DNA from: Leuctra nigra
Taxonomy: Eukaryota > Arthropoda > Insecta > Plecoptera > Leuctridae
Direction: 5' to 3'
DNA: 64,000 bases
Assembly: GCA_934045905.1 (NCBI GenBank)
Contig: OW203769.1
Location: 15,035,705 to 15,099,704, forward strand
Shown here: piece after piece, positions 21,694 through 33,339 of the stretch
Position numbering within the stretch: the stretch's first letter is position 1
Layout of the letters: every line of letters begins with the position of its first letter
Position numbers and translations under genes: made by a program
The notes under the pieces: generated by a model
The model's database searches: none
Told to the model about the DNA's origin: nothing
What the model saw: the letters and a program-made list of their open reading frames with translations, nothing else

Positions 21694-24600
21694 AGCTAGC
21701 TAGTTAGGCACGTCGTTTTGCTTGCCCTTTTCTACAGATTGCACGGTTTGGTTTAGAGAGTTGAAATTTGGTAGACACATAGAGTCCCCCTTCTCACGCG
21801 TACTTCTGAAAGAAAATATGAAATATTTTGACCGGAAGTGAATTTATCCAATTTTAAATTTTAATTTTTTTCAAAAGTCAAACGGGTCCATCGACAGTTT
21901 TGAAATTTGGCAACATTAAAGACAATGTATTGCTAGACACTCCACTTCAAGAAAAAACAAAAATTTCAACCCGGAAGTGGAAAATTTATCAATATTAAGC
22001 GTTCCGCTCTTCCCCTTCATCTACTAACTTACTGCATGTTGAAATCTTCGCCCATTTGCTTGTTATAGAAATCGGCAGCAGACTGCGTCTCGATAGATAT
22101 TTGTCGACTAATTGTGCTGTTCATAGAAGAATTCATTATGCACTTCATAATTTTGTCACATTGAAAGATTCAAACCTCAAATATAGGTACCTCAATATGA
22201 CGACAGAATATGACGTAGTATCAACCATTTGAGAAAACTAGTTTGGATAGTATTTATGGATATTCAAGTATTGGGACAATAATACAAACGAATAACAGAC
22301 ATCGATTCCGTTCCATAATGACATCTTTATTTCTACTACTTCACGTATGAATATTATAATATCTAAATTTATTTCAGTTTCGAGAGTATGGAAACTTCGT
22401 TTTGTGTAGAATAAAGAATAATAGATTAACTACGCACAATGAACAATGGTATTCTGACGCCAATCGAATGCCTTGTGCGAAAGGTGTTTACAAACATGGC
22501 CAATTATGCAATGGCATTTTTAAAAGAATACCTAATGCACGAAATAATTCATACTGTCTAAAATATCAAAACAAACAATAAATCAATTAGATGCATCAAC
22601 AATATGCCATCACTATCAGGAATAAAGACCGGTAGACTAATTGATTGTATGATCTATGCGTAATAAACACATACACCCCCTCCCCCCCCCCCAAACACAC
22701 ACCATATATCAATAAACAACAACAATAAAAGGTCATTTAATATCGTGAATCGTCATTGCTTGGAGAATAAACAATACACATTCAGATCTATTCAGTGGCT
22801 GGTGGATTAGGGGTGGGGGTTGTGTGTGAGCGTATCAGAGGTTTGGTTTCCTATGTTGTCTTGACACTTTTAAACGAATACAAATGTACGTAGATGACAC
22901 TTGTTTTGGAATATAACATAATAGATTCTGCTGCAGTAGGAGGCTGTCTTCTAGCACAATTGTATTTTCAAATAACTTATTTTCACACTATTTATTGTAA
23001 AATTGTATACTTCAAGACAATGAGTAAGCACACGACTCGTTCGAAGACGTCCCCATGGTAAAATTAGTAATCGTAAAGGACTTTTATTTAAAGCCATTTC
23101 ATTCAAAATGAAATAAAAAAATCTTATTCATAAATTACATTCATAACTATATTTGGTACTTTTTAAAAGAATTTGAACATTAGCTTGTATATTACATGAC
23201 GTGTTGGATAAAGTCATATTTTAAACAATGTTTTTTTCACTTGAGTCTTGACGAGCAACAGTTTTTTTTAAATGTATAGGTACGCACTGAATGGGACCGA
23301 GGAGATAAAATACGCTCCGTGTTACCATTTTATCTCATTGTTATCATATATATATATATATATTTTTTTAATCATTTGAGATTTTTTTATGTTAATTATC
23401 ATTTAGTGAGATTTAAACAAAATATGTGTAGGTACATTGATTTTTAATTGATTGTCCCTCGTACATACCGATGTAAGAGGTAGACACCTTAGGGAATTTA
23501 TAAGCGTGTGATCAAGGATTATGCGTCTGTTCTCCGGCAAAAATAGTGCTTTAGCTTCTCGGGTATCTTGACAATCAGTCAGGTACAATCAGGTTGACCG
23601 TTCTTTGTTGGTTTGTTCGTGTGTTGGTGTGTTTTGTGACTGTTAATGATATACGTCCTACTCCTTCCCAACCAGCACTATAAACACCAGGTGGCTCAGC
23701 TAGTTAATCTTAAAGGAACTCTAGGTTGACATCTTCAAAATCAATTTTCACAACAAGGCAATATCAAATGGCCACATCCTTTGCCGTAATTCCTTTAACT
23801 TTCAGTAGTGTCTCTCTGCGCATGAACAAAGGAAAAGGCTTCTTGGTATGAACGTTCTTATTTTCTCCTACACCCTTTGACCGATCTCAACCAAATTTGG
23901 TGTACTCATTCTATATGAAATAACCCATACCGTATGATACTTGATCCCTTCCAACATCCCCTAATTTAAAAAATCACCCGTAGGTAATAATAGAAAATTA
24001 TATATGCATATTCTGCATAACCCCACTCGTGATCTTTGGTACGTTTTTAAACTGTTAGCGGAAAAATTTGCGGCATAATCCATGTTATGGAACTATCACT
24101 AAACAGCAGTGTTGGATTAGTTCCTCAAAAAAAGTAACTAGTTCCAGTTCAAATAAAGAACTGGTTAGTTACCTACCTGGAAAGTTTCCAGAAACTGGAA
24201 AGTTAACTTATGAAATAAGTTCCTTTTAAGTTATATTGCCTTCCAAAACACATCCGGATTTTATTTAAAATGTGCTGTAAACATCTGTAAGCCTTAACGC
24301 TTTACCAATAGAGTTTAAATTACACAAAAAAGTGAACTTAGAAGAATTTAAAATTAAGGAAATGCATTTACAATCATCTACCTTTCGTGTACCTTTCAGT
24401 TTACCAACTGGCAACTAATATGCGTAGTACGAGATGACGCACAAATTCCGGTCTACACCGGAACAATACACCTACAATTTACGTTATTCACAAGTTGTGA
24501 ACTTTTAGCAATTTAAAAGTTGAGATAACTCATATTCAACCAAAAGAAATTGACCCTTTCGTTATACTAACTTGGGAACTATTGGAAGAAAAACAGAAAT

Positions 24601-24701
24601 TTTTAGACAAGAAGTGACGTTGTTGGCGTTAACAATGTAATGATAGGTAACACTCAATGATCAATGAAAGCTGCTGTAAACTACCACCTCATGTGACATG
24701 T
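21312..24701. other. Central spacer of the cluster, no gene recognised
   Basis: About 3.4 kb between the mirrored halves. It contains a (GGCT)n/(AGCT) microsatellite at about 21659-21700, a poly-C tract near 22677-22691 and a (TA)n run near 23346-23362. A hAT-like terminus CAGTGTTGG lies near 24107, with repeated AACTGG/GTTAC motifs after it, but I cannot find a matching end. No ORF or RNA gene that I can support. If GrD and the N-terminal Gr exon belong together, this is their intron. Confidence 0.5.
21659..21700. repeat. (GGCT)n microsatellite
   Basis: About nine GGCT units grading into AGCT units, in the central spacer. Confidence 0.9.
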
Positions 24702-25637
24702 TGTACAAAAACAAAAACTTGTATATAGACTGCCAAGCACCTTTCCCCCTAAAAAGATTGAGATCTAAAAGAAGGTCGCAGCAATAATATATTGTTGAAA
24801 CATTTTCGCACTTAAAATTCGTGAAATCATTTCGCCCAGTTACTGCCGCCAAGCACAACATTATAAACCAAACATTGTACCCAAATTTGAGATTGAAAAA
24901 ATCTCTATGTGAACCATCATAGTATAAACTTTAAAACAATTATACTCATTTAAAACTAAAAATAGAAAGTATTCAAATTTTAAAAACGTAAACAAAATCA
25001 ATTTAAAAACATTTTTTTTTTACATAACTTAAAATACAAATAATAAAAAAATTATTTAAAATTAAATAAAACAAAATAAAAGTAAAAAAAATAAAAATAA
25101 AGCTTGGCGCATTGAATTTGCACCGTCATGTTGACTTCTTCCTTCTTTCCTTTCATCTTCTTCTTCCTCTTTCTTTCGTCGTCTCCTTAGTCGACATTTT
25201 CTTTTTATGTTGCCCCCTCCTTGACACAATGCGCCAAGCTTAATTTTTATTTTTTTTACTTTTATTTTGTTTTATTTAATTTTAAATAATTTTTTTTAAT
25301 TTGTATTTTAAGTTATGTAAAAAAAAATGTTTTTAAATTGATTTTGTTTACGTTTTTAAAATTTGAATACTTTCTATTTTTAGTTTTAAATGAGTATATA
25401 TGTTTTAAAGTTTATACTATGATGGTTCACATAGAGATTTTTTCAATCTCAAATTTGGGTACAATGTTTGGTTTATAATGTTGTGCTTGGCGGCAGTACC
25501 TGGGCGAAATGATTTCACGAATTTTAAGTGCGAAAATGTTTCAACAATATATTATTGCTGCGACCTTCTTTTAGATCTCAATCTTTTTAGGGGGAAAGGT
25601 GCTTGGCAGTCTATATACAAGTTTTTGTTTTTGTACA
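24702..25637. repeat. Long inverted repeat (foldback): arms of about 411-413 bp, spacer about 112 bp
   Basis: The left arm (24702-25114) and right arm (25227-25637) are near-identical reverse complements, differing at only scattered positions (for example GGGCGAAATGATTTC is shared in both). The inner ends are AGCTTGGCGCATTG and its complement. The outer right end stops 3-4 bp from the putative donor of the Gr exon at 25641. It could be a foldback transposon or an inverted duplication. A transcript through it would form a hairpin of about 410 bp. Confidence 0.88.
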
Positions 25638-25640
25638 TAC

Positions 25641-26352
25641 GGTTTCTCCAAGCTCCCTCATTAAATATTCGATAATTGATAGGAAGTACCTTACTGCTTT
25701 TCAACTTATTCAACGATATTGATGGAATCACAATCTTTTTTAAGTCAATACAAGTATTTAGAATATGTTCATTCATTCGTCCTAGTCTTGACTTAAGAAA
25801 CAGAACACAATTGATGAACATCGTGCAGCCGCAATAGCTGATTTCAAACATGAAATAAATCGGTATCAGCACTATCAACGACCTCGGAGAGACGAAGTAT
25901 GTATCCAAAGAAACGACGAGAAAAAACAGAGATACGAGGGTGAAGAATTCGATCCAGACAATCTTCCGAGATGATTTATATGAGTCTTCATCCGGTCTCA
26001 CAGAGAACAACAAACTGTCGATCTCGAGAAATACTTGGAAGATCTGTTTGAACTTCTGTCGTGATTGCAGGATCGAGAGTACTAGTGAAGTAATGACGCT
26101 GAAGCCGGTTGTGAAAACTGTCAACAGTTCAGCTACGTACAGTTCGGATTGTCCTGACTCTCTGATGATTGACCTGTAGAAGATCGCTGCGTTGCTGAGA
26201 AGGAAGGCGAGAGAGGTGGCTGTGACGACACATGTGTACGTCATAGCGAGACCGGAAGGCTTGAAGTCCAGAGTGAATGGAGCGAGGCCGAGAACCCGAC
26301 ATATGTAGAAGAGAGGACGGCAGGCAGATATCAGATCATCCTCTGGTGACAT
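25641..26352 (-). CDS. Gustatory receptor N-terminal exon (GrE)
   Basis: Starts at ATG 26352 in good context (aaagaaATG). 237 codons read MSPEDDLISACRPLFYICRV, LGLAPFTLDF, and four hydrophobic segments including YTCVVTATSLAFLLSNAAIF, LTVFTTGFSVITSLVLSIL and FFTLVSLFFLVVSLDTYF. This order (short N-terminus, GLAPF, TM1-TM4) is that of Gr/7tm_7 receptors. It matches GLVPFSQDFT...YTYLLVFG in the intact copies here, but is much diverged. A good donor (gtatgt) follows codon 237 at phase 1. The reading frame beyond it enters the foldback repeat and is not homologous. The rest of the receptor may be at 20861-21311 with a missing small exon, or lost. Confidence 0.75.
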
Positions 26353-26419
26353 TTCTTTGTTTCCTCCACACGATTAAGCAAGACACTTTTGGAAAGTTGT
26401 TAGAAATTGAAAAATATTT

Positions 26420-26917
26420 AGTTCAGGTCGAATAAAACTTGGTGGCAGCGGTTGGTCTCATACAAGGAATATTACTTGGTGTCAGTGATGGATGTTGCTA
26501 ATAGTTATTGGTGGCAGATGAGGGTTGAACATAACTTGGTGGCAGCGGTTGGTCTCATACAAGGAATATTACTTGGTGTCAGAGATGGATGTTGCTAATA
26601 GTTATTGGTGGCAGATGAGGGTTGAACATAACTTGGTGACAGCGGTTGGTCTTCATACAAGGAATATTACTTGGTGTCAGCGATGGATGTTGCTAATAGT
26701 TCTTGGTGGCAGATGAGGGTTGAATAAAACTTGGTGACAGCGGTTGGTCTTCATACAAGGAATATTACTTGGTGTCAGCGATGGATGTTGCTAATAGTTA
26801 TTGGTGGCAGATGAGGGTTGAATTAAACTTGGTGACAGCGGTTGGTCTACATACAAGGAATATTACTTGGTGTCAGCGATGGATGTTGCTAATAGTTCTT
26901 GGTGGCAGATGAGGGTA
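26420..26917. repeat. 98-bp minisatellite, about 5 copies
   Basis: The unit contains ACTTGGTGGCAGCGGTTGGT, then ACAAGGAATATTACTTGGTG and GATGGATGTTGCTAATAGTT. Copies start near 26428, 26526, 26624, 26722 and 26819, and identity is high. It lies directly upstream of the Gr N-terminal exon (minus-strand 5' side). Confidence 0.9.
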
Positions 26918-27823
26918 CAATGAATGAAATATTGTGGTAGTATACAGAGTTTGTTTGTCTAACGAACTATAGTAGAAAATTCAATAAATAACTCTACGAA
27001 TTTAAGTGAAATTGGATTGAAACACAAATTTGCTCAAGATGAAATTTCGAACTCTGTCAAAACGAGACGTCAAAACGAGACGAGACGAGACAAAACTAAA
27101 CTTGTCAAAACGAGACGGTTGTACAGAAGCAAGTATTGTTGACTCATCAGCTAATAGCTGTCGGACTATTTGTTTACTAACATTGATAATCTTTCTGCGC
27201 CACAGACATCGTGTTCAATCCTCTTTGACAAGCAACAAGAGTCAACACATTTTCTAACCGATTGTAAGATTAATATTGTTAAAAGGCACGGATATAATAG
27301 ATCAGAGAGGTCATCAAGAGAGGGTACCAGTCCGTGGGGAAAACCGGGAGCGAACCGGGAGATGGAGAATCAATGATTATCTAAGACTAAGAAGAAGTAG
27401 TGCTTTTGAGCCGCTGCAGCTGAATATCACCTCAGATCTGACTGTGCTTTTACAATCAGCTATTACTATGTCTATCTAAAGTTTGGTATACAAAAGTAGA
27501 GACGAGTTAAGGACCGTTGGCGACGTTTCAAAACTGTTCATTCTTTCATTTTCTAGCGCGACTGCAAAAATGTATCTTGCAGCGTAACCTACTATTCATT
27601 TTTAAGGAAGGTCTCGTTTTCTTGTTTCAGGAAGGTATTGGAAATTGTAGAATGGAAAATATTCATGTAAATCTAATGTGTAGAGAAAATCAATAATTTA
27701 TTTAGAACTAATAATAAATGACACCATCATTCAACCTTTGAACTCTCCAACAATCAAGACATTAACATTACAACAAAAGCGAGATCATTGTGTAGCTTAG
27801 TACAAGATGGCCGCCGGTTCAGT
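26918..27823. other. Intergenic and CP5 3' UTR
   Basis: Contains a short CAAAACGAGACG-type repeat at about 27056-27117 and the CP5 polyadenylation signal (TTTATT on this strand at 27697-27702). No other gene recognised. Confidence 0.5.
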
Positions 27824-28743
27824 TTAGTAATGTCCTCCATGCGAGTAGTGTTGTGGGTGGTGCGCATGCCCAGACTTCTTGACAATAGCGTTGAATCCAT
27901 TGTGCTTGTCAGCAGTGTAGTCCACAGTCCTGGTGGTGCCATCTGCCTCCAACAGACTGTAACTACCCTTGACAACATCGCCGTCCCTCGACTCCCATTG
28001 GCTCTTGATGTCGTGCGTGTGAGGGTCGTGCACGGCGTAGACGAACTTGTAGTGGGGGTGGGCGTCGGCCTGGGGGTGGATGTAACGTAACAATCATTAA
28101 ACAATTGTACTAAAATAGAACATATATAAAATTTCATTTCATTCTTAAGTGATATTTGAATAGTGTCTGATTTGATTGTTTAAAAGTATATTATAGTTGT
28201 CAGTTTGACTCACGTAGTGCTCGTGGTGTTCTTCGTAACCATGGTAACCGCCAATGACACCAGCGTTGACGCAAGCAACTAGCGCCACCAGGGCGAATGC
28301 GGCGATAATCTAAAACACAAATCATCATTATCAGTCAATTTTCTACTTATGAATGCTGATCAGAAGCAAGGATTTCAAGAGTTCATATTAGTGTCCACTT
28401 TCAAATGACCCAGCCTGGAAAATCATTGCAAATGAAATTAAGTGTTCAGGAGAAGACAAAAAAGTTTTTGACATATTATATTTAAATATTATTAATTTTA
28501 ATATCTAAATATGTTGTTCATTCACAATTCTGATTTGATTTGATATTAATATGAAAACATTGTAGATATCTGAGGCCGGGTAGGACCAACTCTGGATTAA
28601 GTTAACTCTCGATGATTAGTGGAAATTAGTGAATCTTATTGGCTATGGAATTCGCGCCAACTTGTTTCATTGGTAAACCGTCGAGAGTTAACTTAATCCA
28701 GAGTTGGTCCTACCCGGCCTGAGTGTGTTACCTTGGTCTGCAT
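27824..28743 (-). CDS. RR-2 cuticle protein CP5 (117 aa, three exons)
   Basis: First cuticle gene of the minus-strand half. Exons (5' to 3') 28743-28732, 28309-28214 and 28069-27824, all phase 0. The mature N-terminus is [13 protein letters not shown]. Exon 3 carries the only amino-acid change seen in the RR-2 exon among the nine copies: YKFVYAV instead of YKFDYAV, in the conserved start of the chitin-binding domain. Intron 1 holds a 146-bp MITE. Downstream there is no convergent Gr, unlike the other modules: the nearest Gr (25641-26352) points the same way. Confidence 0.93.
28574..28719. mobile_element. MITE with perfect 39-bp TIRs in CP5 intron 1
   Basis: Ends GGCCGGGTAGGACC / GGTCCTACCCGGCC with 39 bp of perfect inverted repeat on each side. 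A 3-bp target duplication TGA flanks it (28571-28573 and 28720-28722). The empty site is seen in CP6 intron 1 (atctgagtgtgttacc). A GG start and 3-bp duplication suggest PIF/Harbinger- or CACTA-type mobilisation (inference). Confidence 0.85.
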
Positions 28744-28985
28744 GATGCTTGTTAGTCCTGCACTGGTTGACTGATAATGAGCTATCAATGCTGCACTCTT
28801 ATATACTCACTGCATAGCACAGTGCAGCGCGGGTTGCATAACAGCTGGGGACTTGGACGAGGATGTGTTGGGGGAAACAACATGGAAGTCAATCCACGCA
28901 TCTATTACAGTGTTAATAGAAAGTCAGTCGATATTCGTTCATTTCACAGGACAAGTTTAATTGCCGTATTGACTATAATAGCAAA
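28744..28985 (-). promoter_or_regulatory. CP5 promoter: TATA 28799-28805, initiator 28770-28774
   Basis: Conserved cluster promoter on the minus strand. TTATATA (TATATAA on the gene strand) and ACTGA (TCAGT) have the usual spacing upstream of the CP5 ATG. Confidence 0.8.
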
Positions 28986-29797
28986 TAAGCAGTCAGTGAT
29001 TTGTTTGTATTAGAGACATTACATTGGTGTACTATGTATATCTCCAACCTGTATTTGACAGGCTTGTCTCATATCATATATTAGTAGCCTGTCTTATATC
29101 ATATTGATGTATGCAAGGTGCTTATATACTAAACTAAACTAAACTAAACTAAACAAAACATGCATTGAAATACATTGAAATATTAACGAAACGTTAGTGA
29201 AAATCACATAAAATATATGATTTATGCCGTAACTCTTTTCTATTGCATGCAAGATGGCTGTCCATTTGTTGTTGTTTTACAAATATTGTCCCTGACATTA
29301 AATTTCCCATTAAAATCCCAACTTATGTGTTTAGAGTGAAGTAATGGTTTTAAATGAAATGTGTTTGGACTCTTTTGTTCAACCAGTTCCTATTACTTAT
29401 CAACTCCTTATACCTACTGGGATAGGATATCATACTTTACTTTATTTATCTGTTTTGTTATAACTTAACTTTAAATTCAACAGCAACAACCTAAACGTCA
29501 ATAGCAACTACAATATTATTATTTTTACGAGAATTTTTTATGCCCTCTCGAGAGTGATAGGACGTCAGTGATAGTTGAATCAGTATTGGCGCTATCTTTG
29601 CTGAGCTTTGCTTGTACAAGCCAATTTCCCTAATGGCCACTTCTGAATGCTGAATTTGTTTACATGAAAATATTATTTGTTGAAGTTTGTGTGGCAGTTT
29701 AATAAAACTGATGTAAAAGAATCGATTTAAAGTTTTAAATTTATTATCATGACGTTTTAACAGTCTCTTGCCAACTTGTGATATAACAGGTTTGAAC
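28986..29797. other. Intergenic between CP5 and Gr pseudogene
   Basis: Includes a short (AAACT)n run near 29130-29158. Contains no gene that I recognise, and probably the upstream region of the Gr pseudogene. Confidence 0.5.
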
Positions 29798-31022
29798 ATG
29801 TCATGCAGCAAGACTGTAGCGGGAATGTCAGGATTCAAAGGGCTTATGACAAGTTTAGGACCTCTCATCATCGCCTCTCGTCTCATCGGCTTGGCGCCAT
29901 TTTCTCACGACTTCACAGTGAACAAAATGGCCGCCTGTTACACTTATCTTCTTGTCTTCGGCGTGATTGTCGGCACCTCCTTGTCGGTGAATAACTATGT
30001 TGTCAACTACGATGGCTTGTACACTATAACTTCTACATCGGCCGGATTCTGTTGACAATTGCCGCGTCGTTGGCGGCTGTGAAGTCGCTAGTTCTCTCAA
30101 CGACGCGATTTTGTCGACATTTACGCGGCGTTCTGAAAATACTGTTGCCAGTTAATGACTTTCTCAACTTGGACTCATCGCACAAAATCATCAAGAAGTT
30201 CGTGTTTGGAGAAACTAGTCTTATCTTGGTTTTATTTCTGTCTTACATAATCCACGATTACATCGTAGAAAACATGTTATTTTATTTTCTCTTGTTCAGA
30301 TATTTAATGTTCATCTTCTGTTTTGTCACTTGTCTGCAGTTCGTGCATATTGTGTTGTATCTAAAGCTTGGGTTTTGCAAGATCAACAAAACGCTTCTAA
30401 ATGATTATATGGAGAAACCCTTCATTAATACCGCTTTGCATTATGGGAAGAACTTCGTATGCTCAGTTGTTTTGGCGGGAAAAGTTGGTTTCGATCGAGA
30501 ATATTCTAAAACGACTCTATGATCGCTACGTTGGTCTCACAGCGAGCTTTATCAAGTTTCTCAAGTTTAAGCTCGATGTACGGGTTTCAAATGCTGAGCA
30601 TAACACTTAGCTTTTTGGTCGGAATAACAAGCGACATCAACATATTAGTCATCGAGCTGCAAAATTCTCTCGACGCTAACAAACTAAAATCTTCAAATGG
30701 TATTATGTTGATAAGCGTCTCAATACTTGTAACTAACGTGTTCTGGGTTCTCATCAAGATATTAGTGTTGGTTGTCATAGCAACGTCCTGTCATGTGACC
30801 TGTGTGGAGGCGAACAAGACAGCGGTATTGGTGCAGCGAAGTCTACTGGCAGATGACGTAGGTGTCGCTGTTAAGAATGAGTTGAAGGAGTTTTCTGTTC
30901 AGTTGGACCACAATGTGTTGGCTTTCTCAGCTTGTGGGATGTTTGATTTTGATGCGAAGTTATTGCTGAGTGTTGTGGCCACGGTGGCGGGGTACACAAT
31001 CATTCTAATCGGGGTTATTTGA
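29798..31022 (+). pseudogene. Gustatory receptor pseudogene (GrF), multiple lesions
   Basis: Collinear with the intact 406-aa receptors over its whole length from ATG at 29798 (MSCSKTVAGMSGFKGL) to TGA at 31022. Three lesions are visible by comparison. A 1-nt frameshift lies near 30018-30025, after NYVVNYDGLY. A nonsense TGA near 30510-30512 stands where the intact gene has CGA (TTL*SLRW). A 1-nt deletion near 30573 (CAAGTTTAAGC against CAAGTTGTAAGC) is the third. The C-terminal part (ILVTNVFWVLIKILVLVVIA to AGYTIILIGVI) is well preserved and closest to GrA at 4938. Convergent with CP6. Confidence 0.92.
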
Positions 31023-31894
31023 AGTGAAACCAGAATGGTGGTAACGTTGTTGATAGTTTTCATTCTTTCAAACATTTTATGCATACACATTTTACAGTGA
31101 CATGGTTTAATTTTAATTTGATAATAAAGTGTATTCCTTACATCCAAAATTTTAAGGGTACCAGGTAAAGAACGCTATATATACCCTCGCTTTTTAGAAA
31201 ATGTTGCCACTTAGTCTTGAAAACGCAATTGAAATATTGATTTGTATGGAAGATACATGTTTCAACCAATCTCAGTTTCATCCGAATGTGACTTATAGCG
31301 TTCTTTCCCATTACCATTCTTTTGGATTTGCATTATAGCAGAAAAGACTTACGTTTGTTCAAATAAGAAAGATTCTCCTTTAATAATGTAGATGATTTTG
31401 CTGTTTTAACATGTCAACTGAATTTACTTTGCGTCTGTTTGCATCCGAACCAATTAGTTATCAATATTTTTCCTCGTAGTGAAAAGTAGGTAGCAAAATA
31501 GTGCAAACTGTAATACCTACAAAATTTTCCTTAAAAAATTGATTGGAAATGTTTTGAATTCTTTTAATTTTTACGAGATACCCAGACAAAACTTGAAGTC
31601 TTGGGCGATGCTATACGATAAGTTATCTCCATTGTTACAAAGTCAGATTATATTTTCAATATGTCTGATACGTTACTACAAGGTGCTAGATATGCGTGGT
31701 TTTGTGTATGAAGAATATATAGGATAGGAAAATATTCATGAAAGTCTGTTGTAACGAAAATAAATAATTTATTTAGAACTAATAAAAAAAGTAAACATCA
31801 TTCATCCTTTGAACTCTCCAACAGTGAAGTCATCAACATTACAACAAAAGCGAGATCTTTGAGTAGCCTAGTCCAAGATGGCCGCCGTTTCAGT
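31023..31894. other. Gr-CP6 spacer with module-conserved block
   Basis: Bases about 31150-31740 are the inverted counterpart of the spacer blocks at 4540-4870 and 13030-13560. The CP6 polyadenylation signal lies at 31768-31773 (minus strand). Confidence 0.6.
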
Positions 31895-32658
31895 TTAGTA
31901 ATGTCCTCCGTGCGAGTAGTGTTGTGGGTGGTGCGCATGCCCAGACTTCTTGACAATAGCGTTGAATCCATTGTGCTTGTCAGCAGTGTAGTCCACAGTC
32001 CTGGTGGTGCCATCTGCCTCCAACAGACTGTAACTACCCTTGACAACATCGCCGTCCCTCGACTCCCATTGGCTCTTGATGTCGTGCGTGTGAGGGTCGT
32101 GCACGGCGTAGTCGAACTTGTAGTGGGGGTGGGCGTCGGCCTGGGGGTGGATGGAACGTAACAATCTTTAAACAATTGTACTAAAATACAACATGTATAA
32201 AATTCCATTACATACTTATGTGATATTTGAATAGTGTCTGATTTGATTGTTTAAAAGTCTATTTGTTGTTAGTTTGGCTCACGTAGTGCTCGTGGTGTTC
32301 TTCGTAACCATGGTAACCGCCATAGACACCAGCGTTGACGCAAGCAACTAGCGCCACCAGGACGAATGCGGCGATAATCTAAACAGAACAATGAACACAA
32401 AGCATCATTATCAGTCACTTTTCTACTTATGAATGCTGATCAGAAGCATATTATTGTTTAATTTCAAGTGGCCCAGCCTTGAAAATAATTGCAAATGAAA
32501 TAAAGTGTTCAGGAGAAGACGAAAAATATTTGACATAGATATATTTTAATATTATTAATTTTTAATATCCAAATATATTGTCCATGCACAATTGTGATTT
32601 GATTAAATATAATTATTAAGACATTGCAAGTATCTGAGTGTGTTACCTTGGTCTGCAT
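31895..32658 (-). CDS. RR-2 cuticle protein CP6 (117 aa, three exons)
   Basis: Exons (5' to 3') 32658-32647, 32378-32283 and 32140-31895, all phase 0, intact. The signal peptide has AAFVLVA where CP1-CP5 have AAFALVA, a change shared by CP6-CP9. The mature N-terminus is [13 protein letters not shown] and the RR-2 exon is standard. It is the first cuticle gene next to the triplicated unit, whose copies end in CP7, CP8 and CP9. Confidence 0.94.
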
Positions 32659-32920
32659 GCTGCTTCTTAGTCCGGCACTGGTTGACTGATAATGAGCTAT
32701 CAATGCTGCACTCTTATATACTCACTGCATAGCACAGTGCAGCGCGGGTTGCATAACAGCTGGGGACTTGGACGAGGACGTGTTGGCGGAAACAACATGG
32801 AAGTCAATCCTCGCATCTATTACAGTGTTAATAGAAAGTCAGTCAATATTCATTCATTTCACCTGACTAGATTAATTGCTGTGTTGACTAATGTCAATTT
32901 AGTAGTCAGTGATGTGTTTT
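32659..32920 (-). promoter_or_regulatory. CP6 promoter: TATA 32714-32720, initiator 32685-32689
   Basis: Conserved promoter on the minus strand, with the GCCAACACGTCC variant also seen in CP4. Confidence 0.8.
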
Positions 32921-33339
32921 GAAATGTATTATTGTTGACACATACACCTTTAGCGAATCGATAGTGAATATAACATAAACTCACGATTTGGTTAGGTTCC
33001 CTATTAGTTATATATACACAAACCATTTAATAATTTAATTACTATCGTATATAAAGATTTCAAGAAAATAAAGTGCAAGATATACCATTTTCCCATGCAA
33101 AATCTTGGGTTAAATCCATATCCAAAGTCTCTCAGTTCAGGAATTACATCTGGTGTTTTATGTTTTTATTGATGGAAGAGTTGGGCAGGGACTTGTAAAA
33201 AGAACTATAGTTTCTTTACTCTGTAAGTTACTTCATTTCAAAAGGAAATAAGTTACGTGATAAGTTCCTTGACTTGAAAAGTAGATGAGTAGTTACCAAA
33301 AATTATAGTTACTTTTAGTTTACCTCAAAAATACTTTTT

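Noticed and set aside
21659..21700. Possible CRISPR-like or regulatory array
   Set aside because: A simple GGCT microsatellite in eukaryotic DNA. There are no spacers.
24661..25675. Matching 65-66-aa ORFs in both arms of the foldback repeat
   Set aside because: They are the same inverted-repeat DNA read outward. They include the reverse complement of sequence after the Gr exon donor and have no protein similarity I recognise.
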